From Flavobacteriaceae bacterium (GTDB lineage Bacteria; Bacteroidota; Bacteroidia; Flavobacteriales; Flavobacteriaceae): a DNA stretch of 18,372 nucleotides. How positions within the stretch are numbered: position 1 is the stretch's first letter; every line of letters starts with the position of its first letter. A model generated the notes under the pieces. That model saw only the letters and a list, made by a program, of their open reading frames with translations. It was not told where the DNA came from and did no database searches. Below, one piece after another: positions 1 to 6,039 of the stretch. The stretch covers positions 1 to 18,372 of the forward strand of contig JAENXB010000031.1 of assembly GCA_016649785.1 (NCBI GenBank). Reading direction: 5' to 3'. Position numbers and translations under genes: made by a program.

Positions 1-99
1 AGCAAAAATCATTTTGCTATGAAAGCTCAAATCTATTTAGCAGCTCAGCAAGCTGCTTATATAGAACTTCGAAAGTTATCAACACCAAGAGCTGCGTAA
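1..99 (+). CDS. 3' end of an unidentified protein, cut by the window edge
   Basis: An open frame runs from the first base to a TAA at 97-99 and encodes about 32 residues ending LSTPRAA. It is alanine- and glutamine-rich (AQIYLAAQQAAYIELRKL) and reads like the helical C-terminus of a larger protein. No start codon can be assigned with confidence, because the internal ATG at 19-21 is probably not the start. I do not recognise the family. A mobile-element protein is possible given its position against a possibly truncated gene, but nothing proves it. It overlaps the convergent lipoprotein ORF on the other strand by 21 bases. Confidence 0.4.
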   Translation, partial: SKNHFAMKAQIYLAAQQAAYIELRKLSTPRAA

Positions 100-432
100 T
101 TCCTTTTTGACCTTTTTTTTTGCGTAACGTGAGTGATTAAGATAGAATTCAGTTTCAAAATCTATTTTATCCTCATTATCGACTGCTACCAATAATTCCC
201 GGAATACATCTTTAAAATCGGTATTTCCATTAATATAACCATCCATATTTAGCGTGTTCTCGAAATAGATTTTTACCGTGGCATCTAATGGTAAATCTTC
301 TACCTTTTTAATAGGAATCATTGGTCCTGTAGTCGAAACCACATCAATATTTCCACTTCCACGCCCGCCTTCACAGGCAACATTTATAAATAGAGAAAGG
401 ATTAAGAATTTAATAAAGTATATTTTACTCAT
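79..432 (-). CDS. Small predicted lipoprotein, possibly truncated at its C-terminus
   Basis: The 117-residue product begins with a short basic N-terminus and a hydrophobic stretch, followed by a lipobox ending NVAC at about residue 20, so signal peptidase II processing is predicted. After the cysteine comes a Gly/Ser-rich linker (EGGRGSGN) and then an acidic region with no family I recognise. The last dozen residues are lysine-rich and are encoded across a run of nine A (a T run on the plus strand at 113-121). The 3' end overlaps a convergent ORF. The tail could therefore be out of frame or replaced, and the protein may be shortened by a neighbouring insertion or a frameshift. The ATG start at 430-432 fits the signal peptide. 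Real gene likely; function unknown. Confidence 0.55.
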   Translation of the reverse strand: MSKIYFIKFLILSLFINVACEGGRGSGNIDVVSTTGPMIPIKKVEDLPLDATVKIYFENTLNMDGYINGNTDFKDVFRELLVAVDNEDKIDFETEFYLNHSRYAKKKVKKELRSSWC

Positions 433-872
433 TTAGTTTAAAATTATGGACTGTATAATTAAGAAAATTTTATGAAAATAACTATAAAAATTTAACGAAA
501 TATTTGAAAACAAATTAAATTTTGGTTTTTTATTAGGGTTTGTTTAACCAATTTATTTTCTAATATACTGTGTGATAATCTTTTATTCTTGAATTCAGGC
601 TATTTAATATTTCTCGATTTATCCTGTTAATTTTTTTAAATTATCAAATACTCATATGTTATTTATTGAATAAATAACAATTTTCAGGTGAATGAAATAT
701 GTATCCTTAAAGCTTCAGTAAGGTAAATCTACCCGCATTTAAAATAGGTTCATTACGGTTTCCCGTAAACACTTGAAAGGAAGCCTGTGAAATAGGATGT
801 GAAAATTTTGTAAAGACCTTAATGTCAGAAAGTTACAGGTTTGAACAAATATTAAATTTTTCTTAAAAAAAT
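433..872. other. Intergenic region without a recognisable gene
   Basis: This 440-base AT-rich stretch lies upstream of the leftward lipoprotein and downstream of the leftward gene ending at 873. I see no open frame with protein-like composition on either strand. Its one clear structure is the 10-bp-arm palindrome at 658-678, listed separately. Confidence 0.6.
658..678. repeat. Perfect AT-rich palindrome
   Basis: The arms GTTATTTATT (658-667) and AATAAATAAC (669-678) are exact reverse complements around one central base. It could be an operator or a weak hairpin. It lies about 225 bases upstream of the lipoprotein start at 432. Function is inference only. Confidence 0.4.
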
Positions 873-1526
873 TTAATTCCTGAGGTACTTATCTATTATA
901 TACCTCGTAACCGGCTTTAGGGTTTTTCCGTTTTGAGGGTGAATTCCCGGAGCCGTGAAATATTCCAACAGGTTATTGCTTTTGTCATACCAAACCCGGG
1001 CAACTCCGTTTTTAAAAAATGAAGTAGTATCGGAAATCTGGATTTTTCTTAAATTTTCAAGAAGGTATGGATTGAGTTTTTGTTCTTCACTGGAGCCTGT
1101 ACAGCTAATTTCAATATAATGATCATCTTCCCAGATCATACATTTTTCTTCCCCGTTTTTAAATCCCACATAAGCTGAAATCCCGGTAACAGTTAAAATA
1201 AGCAGTGAAAATAACGCGATCCTTTTGAAGTTAGTTTCTTTCTTTTTTAAAGGAACCGGTTCTGTCTTAGCCGCAGATCCTGGAGAATTTTTAAGCACAA
1301 AATCTTCATAATTCTCAAAACCCAGAAATTGGGCCAGGTAATTTTTTACCTGTTGGTTGGGTGTGGATTCTTTTTTAAAATATCGGGTCAGGGATTTGGT
1401 GGAAACTGAGAATTTAAATTCCGCCAGGAGATACTCACTCAGGTATTCTGCCTTTCCGTTCACAGAATCTTTTCCCGATTCTGTCCCCGCTTTTTCAAAT
1501 GCTTGTGTTAATAAATCTCCGGTCAT
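873..1526 (-). CDS. Single-pass membrane protein with regulator-like N-terminus (Bacteroidota hypothetical)
   Basis: From the ATG at 1524-1526 the product has 217 residues. The frame continues upstream to a TTG at 1584-1586 (237 residues), but the ATG is preferred because no ATG lies further out. The N-terminal ~85 residues are helical and soluble, resembling DNA-binding or adaptor regions of flavobacterial hypothetical proteins (SVSTKSLTRYFKKES, then NYLAQFLGFENYEDFV). A Lys-rich stretch and one membrane helix (about residues 101-121) follow. The C-terminal exported part carries a conserved-looking tail, VWYDKSNNLLEYF...HPQNGKTLKPVTRYIIDKY, that I recall from many Bacteroidota membrane proteins of unknown function. 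Orientation is probably N-in, C-out, which suits a membrane-bound sensor, but no function is established. It sits divergent from the lipoprotein-kinase pair. Confidence 0.7.
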   Translation of the reverse strand: MTGDLLTQAFEKAGTESGKDSVNGKAEYLSEYLLAEFKFSVSTKSLTRYFKKESTPNQQVKNYLAQFLGFENYEDFVLKNSPGSAAKTEPVPLKKKETNFKRIALFSLLILTVTGISAYVGFKNGEEKCMIWEDDHYIEISCTGSSEEQKLNPYLLENLRKIQISDTTSFFKNGVARVWYDKSNNLLEYFTAPGIHPQNGKTLKPVTRYIIDKYLRN

Positions 1527-1854
1527 TTCAATATTAAATCGTTGCACTAAATGTATTAAAATTTTATGGACCGTCGCAATGGACAATCTTGTCTATAAAA
1601 TGTCCACCACTGTCCAATGCTTCCTTACTTACTTTGAAATGTGATTGAAAATTACCTGAGCTTAAATCTCAGCTGATCTTCAATCAAACCTTAATTCGTG
1701 CGGCCACCTTATAGCATCCGGGAAGTAGCTGTATCCCGCCGTACTGAATTATTGCTTCCCAAAATTTAGTCCATCGTGGGCACACAGATGAGCCATAAAA
1801 AATTCGGATTTACTCCAGAAGGCAATCCTATGTCAAATTTTAAAAGTAAAAATC
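1527..1854. promoter_or_regulatory. Divergent intergenic region with GGACA/TGTCC repeats
   Basis: This spacer separates the leftward membrane protein from the rightward lipoprotein-kinase pair, so it should hold promoters for both. TGGACA at 1580-1585 is followed by TGTCCA at 1601-1606 and again at 1611-1616. The last two are ten bases apart, and the outer copies sit in near-inverted context (GCAATGGACA versus TGTCCAATGC). No perfect TAnnTTTG box was found. The rightward frame starting near 1776 is discussed under rejected items. Confidence 0.35.
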
Positions 1855-2004
1855 ATGAAAAAGATAAGCCTGATATTATTAGTTCTTTTAGCGAACTTTT
1901 CACTTGTTTCCTGCACAGAGGAAAATCTTGCAGAGGTAACCAATTCCTCTCCAAACGATCAATTTGCAACAGAAGAAGATCATATTGTACCGGAAGAAGA
2001 ATAA
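1855..2004 (+). CDS. 49-residue acidic lipoprotein upstream of the sensor kinase
   Basis: ATG at 1855 opens a short frame ending at TAA 2002-2004. The product starts MKKISLILLVLLANFSLVSC, a textbook lipoprotein signal: two lysines, a leucine-rich core and lipobox LVSC with Cys20. The mature peptide is only 30 residues, strongly acidic, and ends VPEEE with no globular domain. The alternative frame through this region lacks any such signature. The kinase start follows 22 bases later behind an AAGAAGGA ribosome-binding site, so co-transcription is likely. From memory, similar tiny acidic lipoproteins sit beside TPR histidine kinases in other flavobacteria, but I cannot search. Function unknown; a ligand, modulator or marker of the kinase is conceivable. 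Confidence 0.75.
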   Translation: MKKISLILLVLLANFSLVSCTEENLAEVTNSSPNDQFATEEDHIVPEEE

Positions 2005-2026
2005 TATTAAGAAGAAGGAAATTAAA

Positions 2027-4009
2027 ATGATTATTTTTAAGCCTCTTAAATCAGCGGTTTATTATTTTGCTTATTTTCGTTGTATGCAAAGCAAAAAATC
2101 TACCCCCTGGACTCTCTTTATCTTACTTCTTCTTTTTTATGCCTGTAAAAATGATGAACCTGTGAGTTCACAGGAGGAGGAAGTCATCGGCGGAAGTGCT
2201 TTCTCGTTTTTAGAAAAAGCCCGGGAAGTTGAAGGTGCCAGGGAAAAAATTGAACAGATCAACAAGGGACTGCTTGTGGTAAAAAACAGGAGGGACACTC
2301 TTTTGCCGCTCTTACTGGATTATAAGGTGAAAAATCATAACAAGCTAAAAGAATACGACAGTTCGCTCTATTTTGCGGATAGTTTGATAAATATAGCTCA
2401 ATTTCAAAAAGACACCGCCAGCCTGGCTAAAGGATTTTACAGGAAATCCAGAATCAATGAGTACTTAAAAAATCAGGAGGAAGTTTACAGCTACAACTTT
2501 GAAGCGAGTAGGCTTTTTTTGGCCATAAAAGATAGTTCACAGGCAGGCAGGCGTACTTTGGAAATGGCTATTGCCCAAAACAGGTTGGGGGATTTTACGG
2601 GGAGCCAGGAAACGGCAACCGAGGCCCTGAAACTTTTAGACAAGAAAATTGATTCGGTTTATCTCAGCAGTGCTTACAACGAAATTGCATTAGTATATCA
2701 CAAGCAGAAATTATATGAGGATGCTGCTTCGGAATATAAAAACGCATTGAGATTTTCTTCCTCCACGGCAGACAGCCTAAGTATTTTAAACAATCTGGCA
2801 TTGGTATTCAAAGACAAAAAAAATTATCCTGATGCAATTTTGATATGGAAGGATATCGTTGGAAAAACGGATTCAGACGATAAAAAAGCCAGGTTTCTCG
2901 ATAATTTAACCTATGCCAAATGGCTGCAGGATCCATCATTCCCCGCAGAAAAAGATTTTCTCGTCGCATTGCAAATGAGGAATGAAATCCCCGATAGGGA
3001 AGGTCTTTTGGGAAGTTTTGACCATCTATCCCAGTTTTATGAAAATACAGATGTGGGACTATCCACACAATATTCTGAAGAGCTGTTGGCTCTGGCACAG
3101 GAGCTCCAAAATACCGATGCCGAGTTCATCGCTTTAAAAAGACTTATCCCTACTTCGCCATTGCCTCAAACAAGAATTTATTCGGGAAGATATATGCAAT
3201 TAATTGATAGTGTGCAGGAAGCAGCTTTAAAAGCTAAAAACACCTTTGCGAAAATACGATTTGATAAAGAGCGCAAACAGCAGGAAATTGTGGGTCTGGA
3301 GGCTCAAAATACCATGCAGGCAATGGAAACCCGGCAGTTGCGTACCAGAAGTTGGATTGGGGTTTTGGCAGGAACCCTGGTTATCCTGGGGTTATTTTTC
3401 CTTATCTATTACTTCAGACAGCGCCAGAAAAAGCATGAGATCCGGGAAGTCCATAAAACCGAAAGCAGGATCTCAAAGGTGATCCACGATGAACTTGCCA
3501 ACGATATTTTTAATATTATGAGCAGTCTGGAACCTGTGGCCCCCATCCCGGTGATAGACAAACTTGAAAAGATCTACCTGCGCACCCGTGATATCTCACG
3601 CGAGAACAGGGAAATCGATACCGGAGAAGATTATGTGGATTATCTCAAGGCCATCCTTTCCAATAACACTCCCGATGATTCAAAATTGATAGTAAGCGGG
3701 GAAAACAGTGTAAACTGGGCCAAACTCAAAGAGGAAAAGAAGATCGTGATCTACAGGGTCCTGCAGGAATTAATGATCAATATGAAAAAGCACAGCGGCG
3801 CCAAACTCGTGGCTATAAGCTTTGTTGTGAAGAATAAGACCCTGAATATCCGCTATTCTGATAACGGTTGCGGAACGCTCTGGAATCCATCGAAAAAGGG
3901 GAGCGGACTTCAAAACGTGGAAAACCGGATCTCCTCCCTAAACGGAAAGATCACTTTTGAATCTGAAAAAGGATACGGCTTTAAGATTGACATGCAAATC
4001 CCGGTGTAA
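2027..4009 (+). CDS. TPR-containing sensor histidine kinase with lipobox, orphan
   Basis: The start at 2027 is chosen for the AAGAAGGA site 9-10 bases upstream (660 residues). ATG 2084 is an alternative that begins directly at a clean signal sequence, MQSKKSTPWTLFILLLLFYAC. That sequence ends in a lipobox-like FYAC (Cys40 from the 2027 start). Residues ~60-330 are helical TPR-type repeats (for example ~214-245 and ~250-281), expected in the periplasm. A coiled coil precedes a membrane helix at ~443-463. The cytoplasmic part has the phospho-acceptor motif HDELAND with His487, then a HATPase domain: N-box QELMINMKKH near 580, DNGCG at 612, and GSGLQNVENRI. This architecture belongs to the NarL-partner HisKA_3-like group that usually pairs with a LuxR-type response regulator. 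None is encoded in this window. Signal and partner are unknown. Confidence 0.9.
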   Translation: MIIFKPLKSAVYYFAYFRCMQSKKSTPWTLFILLLLFYACKNDEPVSSQEEEVIGGSAFSFLEKAREVEGAREKIEQINKGLLVVKNRRDTLLPLLLDYKVKNHNKLKEYDSSLYFADSLINIAQFQKDTASLAKGFYRKSRINEYLKNQEEVYSYNFEASRLFLAIKDSSQAGRRTLEMAIAQNRLGDFTGSQETATEALKLLDKKIDSVYLSSAYNEIALVYHKQKLYEDAASEYKNALRFSSSTADSLSILNNLALVFKDKKNYPDAILIWKDIVGKTDSDDKKARFLDNLTYAKWLQDPSFPAEKDFLVALQMRNEIPDREGLLGSFDHLSQFYENTDVGLSTQYSEELLALAQELQNTDAEFIALKRLIPTSPLPQTRIYSGRYMQLIDSVQEAALKAKNTFAKIRFDKERKQQEIVGLEAQNTMQAMETRQLRTRSWIGVLAGTLVILGLFFLIYYFRQRQKKHEIREVHKTESRISKVIHDELANDIFNIMSSLEPVAPIPVIDKLEKIYLRTRDISRENREIDTGEDYVDYLKAILSNNTPDDSKLIVSGENSVNWAKLKEEKKIVIYRVLQELMINMKKHSGAKLVAISFVVKNKTLNIRYSDNGCGTLWNPSKKGSGLQNVENRISSLNGKITFESEKGYGFKIDMQIPV

Positions 4010-4070
4010 ATTGAAAACATAGTGGTTGGTGTCATATAATTTAATAATCTTTTGATCGTGTTTTTAATAA

Positions 4071-4105
4071 TCCCGCCGCAGGTTATGGATTTTTAAGCGG
4101 CGGGA
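4071..4105 (+). terminator. GC-rich hairpin after the sensor kinase gene
   Basis: Perfect 9-bp arms TCCCGCCGC (4071-4079) and GCGGCGGGA (4097-4105) enclose a 17-base loop, 62 bases after the kinase stop. No T-run follows, so this may be a Rho-independent terminator variant, an RNA-stabilising stem, or both. Confidence 0.45.
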
Positions 4106-4110
4106 CTTGG

Positions 4111-4479
4111 TTAATTTGACTTTCGTAATACAAAATTGGAGGGAAATTTTAAAAGAAACAGCCAAGGGGGAACCAACTTGGTGAAAATTTATTTTAGGTC
4201 AGATATGCCTTTTTAAGGGAGAATTTTGATAATTTGCATCATTATAATTGGCTTTTTTGTGCTTCCAAAGCGATTATTTCCAAACAACCAACTTGGCTTT
4301 ACCTTGGTCTTTTACTCATCCATTTCCTGCATACGTTCAAAAAGACCATTTCTCAGCCTTTCTATAAATTTCACAGGTTCTGAACGTGCCCGCAATCTCA
4401 GGAATATATGGTGATAATCCCCCAGTCGCATAGTTGTTGTCTTAAAGATTAAACATTCTCTGTACGAAAGTCAAATCAA
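4111..4479. repeat. 369-base segment bounded by 17-bp inverted repeats (MITE-like)
   Basis: ATTTGACTTTCGTA at 4114-4127 recurs as its exact reverse complement at 4463-4476. Extending outward gives 17 bp with one mismatch (4111-4127 / 4463-4479). The interior holds a short leftward ORF (4312-4431) and two copies of AACCAACTTGG (near 4171 and 4286). No clear target-site duplication flanks it. It resembles a non-autonomous element or a remnant, but one window cannot establish mobility. Confidence 0.35.
4312..4431 (-). CDS. Possible 39-residue peptide or gene remnant inside the inverted-repeat segment
   Basis: ATG at 4429-4431 to TAA at 4312-4314 encodes a 39-residue, highly charged helical peptide containing LRARSEPVKFIERLRNGLF and ending MQEMDE. 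Its composition looks protein-like, unlike the surrounding DNA. The frame stays open upstream to a TGA within the right inverted repeat, and after the stop it continues open for about 30 more codons. It may be a small gene or the decayed piece of a larger one. No family is recognised and no ribosome-binding site decides the start. Confidence 0.25.
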   Translation of the reverse strand: MRLGDYHHIFLRLRARSEPVKFIERLRNGLFERMQEMDE

Positions 4480-4503
4480 CTATACTGCGGGTTTCGGCTA
4501 ATT

Positions 4504-4538
4504 CGTCAACAGTGTTGACGCGTAAAAAAAGTGTTGAC
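4504..4538. promoter_or_regulatory. Operator-like palindrome plus extra half-site
   Basis: CGTCAACAGTGTTGACG (4504-4520) is a perfect palindrome with 8-bp arms around one base. The half-site TGTTGAC recurs at 4532-4538, 18 bases after its first copy at 4514-4520. It looks like a binding site for a dimeric DNA-binding protein or a recombinase. No gene nearby obviously uses it. Confidence 0.35.
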
Positions 4539-4596
4539 CGAATTTAACACATTTTAAATCAAATCAGTTGAAATAAAATGTTTGCTTTAAATCTAT

Positions 4597-4630
4597 AAAA
4601 CCCTGTAAATCAACGATTTTACAGGGTTTT
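4597..4630. terminator. Terminator hairpin downstream of tRNA-Arg
   Basis: AAAACCCTGTAAA (4597-4609) pairs perfectly with TTTACAGGGTTTT (4618-4630) around an 8-base loop. On the minus strand it lies 24 bases past the tRNA 3' end and ends in a short T-run. By symmetry it can act in both directions. Confidence 0.7.
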
Positions 4631-4654
4631 GATCTTATTTTATAACAGCTTTAG

Positions 4655-4728
4655 TGACCTCGCCGGGATTCAAACCTGGAACCTTCTGAGCCGTAATCAG
4701 ATGCGCTATTCAATTGCGCCACGAGGCC
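4655..4728 (-). tRNA. tRNA-Arg (anticodon ACG)
   Basis: The minus strand folds into a 74-base cloverleaf. The 7-bp acceptor stem is GGCCTCG/CGAGGTC with discriminator A, the D-stem is GCGC/GCGC, and the anticodon stem is TCTGA/TCAGA around TTACGGC, giving anticodon ACG, which decodes CGN arginine codons after A34 deamination to inosine. CCA is not encoded. Two features are unusual: position 19 is A and position 56 is T, replacing the usual G19-C56 tertiary pair with A19-U56, and the T-stem has an A51/C63 mismatch. A terminator follows, and a TATATTTG box lies about 58 bases upstream. Confidence 0.95.
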
Positions 4729-4744
4729 TTTTTTATATGCATTT

Positions 4745-4782
4745 CCGCCTAATAAATGGATTTGCATCGGTTAATTAGGCGG
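4745..4782. repeat. Inverted repeat between tRNA-Arg and its promoter
   Basis: CCGCCTAAT (4745-4753) and ATTAGGCGG (4774-4782) are perfect 9-bp arms separated by 20 bases, in the presumed tRNA leader. It may form a processing stem or an operator. Confidence 0.4.
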
Positions 4783-4785
4783 GTG

Positions 4786-4793
4786 CAAATATA
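4786..4793 (-). promoter_or_regulatory. Bacteroidota -7 box upstream of tRNA-Arg
   Basis: Minus-strand TATATTTG fits the TAnnTTTG consensus of the Bacteroidota primary sigma factor. The immediate context TGCAAATATAAGT (plus strand) is identical to that at the truA promoter. No clear -33 TTG was found. Confidence 0.5.
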
Positions 4794-4867
4794 AGTTTTA
4801 TTTTAAAAACTTCTAAGACCTTTGTGCATTATTTTTTGAAACTAAATTCAACCCGGTATAAGTCTTT

Positions 4868-5146
4868 CTAACCCAGAATTTCAGCACTTAATCCCGCATC
4901 CAGTAATTTGGAACATCTTGGCTTCAAATCTGAGAAAGTACCTGTTTTTACGGTACATTGTCCTTTATAATGGACTAAAACGGCACATTGTTCGGCTTGC
5001 TCTGCAGTGTGGTCACAGGCAGCGATCAGGGTTTCTATAACGTGATCAAACGTATTATAATCATCGTTATATAAAACTATTTCGTGATTTTTCTGTTTTT
5101 TGGTATCGGTTTTTACCTTTTCCAATACTTTTTCTTTCGTGCTCAT
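4868..5146 (-). CDS. clpS: ATP-dependent Clp protease adaptor ClpS
   Basis: The 92-residue product matches ClpS in length and pattern: a flexible Lys-rich N-terminus (~20 residues), then the core VLYNDDYNTFDHVIETL, with the NDD segment that contacts N-degron amino groups, and CAVLVHYKGQCTVKTG carrying the conserved histidine of the substrate pocket. In the cytoplasm ClpS docks on the ClpA/ClpC N-domain and delivers proteins bearing N-terminal destabilising residues to ClpAP/ClpCP. The gene follows prmA by 54 bases with its own likely -7 box, so it may be read both from that box and from the tpiA-prmA transcript. ATG 5144-5146 is the only sensible start. Confidence 0.95.
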   Translation of the reverse strand: MSTKEKVLEKVKTDTKKQKNHEIVLYNDDYNTFDHVIETLIAACDHTAEQAEQCAVLVHYKGQCTVKTGTFSDLKPRCSKLLDAGLSAEILG

Positions 5147-5184
5147 CTTCCCTCGTTTTATATTGAAATTCCGTTACTAAAATA

Positions 5185-5192
5185 CAAATTTA
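5185..5192 (-). promoter_or_regulatory. Candidate -7 box for clpS
   Basis: Minus-strand TAAATTTG matches TAnnTTTG and lies 39 bases upstream of the clpS ATG, just past the prmA stop. No good -33 element is seen, so confidence is moderate. Confidence 0.35.
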
Positions 5193-5200
5193 TAAAAAAA

Positions 5201-6037
5201 TCAGCTTTTTATAAAGCTTAAGGCTGTCCAGTTTTCCTGCTCCAGTTCATCTTCAATTTTTAACCCGTTAAGGTTGCATTCTTCTTCAATTGCCGGAATA
5301 TCCTCGATATAAAATCCGCTTAAAAACAATTTTCCGCCGGGATTTAAACATTCGCTGTATTTGGAAATATCTTCTAAAAGTATGTTCCTGTTGATATTGG
5401 CAATTATCATGTCATAGTGCTTACCTTCCAGCAATTCTGCAGCTCCTTCATAAACGGAAATAAGCTCGCAATTATTTCGCACTACATTTTCCAGGGAATT
5501 CAGGTAGCACCAATTGTCAATATCTATGGCATCCACCTTTTTTGCGCCTTTCATCTCGGCCAGGATCGCTAAAACTCCTGTCCCGCATCCCATATCCAGC
5601 ACTGTCTTGCCTTCCCAATCATTTTTTAAGATGAATTGCAACATCATATGTGTTGTCGCGTGATGTCCGGTACCAAAAGACATTTTAGGTTCTATAATAA
5701 TGTCAAATTCAGTCTCAGGTTTTTCGTGAAATGGCGCTCTTACAGAGCACTGATCATCGATAATGATAGGATTGAAATTTTTCTCCCACTCAATATTCCA
5801 GTTGACCTTTTCGATTTCCTGGGAAGTGTAGGTGATCTCAAATTCATCGGACTGCAGGATATGCAATCCCGCAAAAGCCTCCTCGTCAAATTCTTCGGAA
5901 ACAACGTAGGCGGTAACGCCTTCTTCATTTTCGACAAAACTCTCAAATCCGGCATAGCTTAATTCAGCGATCAATATTTCCGAGGCCGGTTGCAGCGGAT
6001 TGACAGTGAACTGAAATTCGATATAAGTCTTTGGCAT
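5201..6037 (-). CDS. prmA: Ribosomal protein L11 methyltransferase PrmA
   Basis: The 278-residue cytoplasmic enzyme methylates ribosomal protein L11 using S-adenosylmethionine. The N-terminal ~90 residues form the substrate-recognition domain. FGTGHHATT at 121-129 is the PrmA hallmark before the Rossmann fold. VLDMGCGTG at 146-154 is SAM motif I, the acidic DID at 172-174 binds ribose, and ANINRN at 213-218 is the PrmA form of motif IV. Length agrees with Bacteroidota PrmA. The ATG (6035-6037) lies two bases after the tpiA stop, so the two genes are surely co-transcribed and probably translationally coupled. Nothing appears truncated. Confidence 0.95.
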   Translation of the reverse strand: MPKTYIEFQFTVNPLQPASEILIAELSYAGFESFVENEEGVTAYVVSEEFDEEAFAGLHILQSDEFEITYTSQEIEKVNWNIEWEKNFNPIIIDDQCSVRAPFHEKPETEFDIIIEPKMSFGTGHHATTHMMLQFILKNDWEGKTVLDMGCGTGVLAILAEMKGAKKVDAIDIDNWCYLNSLENVVRNNCELISVYEGAAELLEGKHYDMIIANINRNILLEDISKYSECLNPGGKLFLSGFYIEDIPAIEEECNLNGLKIEDELEQENWTALSFIKS

Positions 6038-6039
6038 TT

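Noticed and set aside
1776..2030. 84-codon rightward ORF overlapping the small lipoprotein
   Set aside because: It covers the same bases as the lipoprotein gene in another frame, has an arginine-rich nonsense-like tail and no signal or domain; the 1855-2004 frame has a perfect lipobox.
4226..4414. 62-codon rightward ORF in the inverted-repeat segment
   Set aside because: Its composition is not protein-like, and the opposite frame at 4312-4431 is a better though still weak candidate.
4655..4728. tRNA gene as an att site with a duplicated 3' end
   Set aside because: I looked for a second copy of the tRNA 3' sequence in the window and found none, so no integration event can be claimed.
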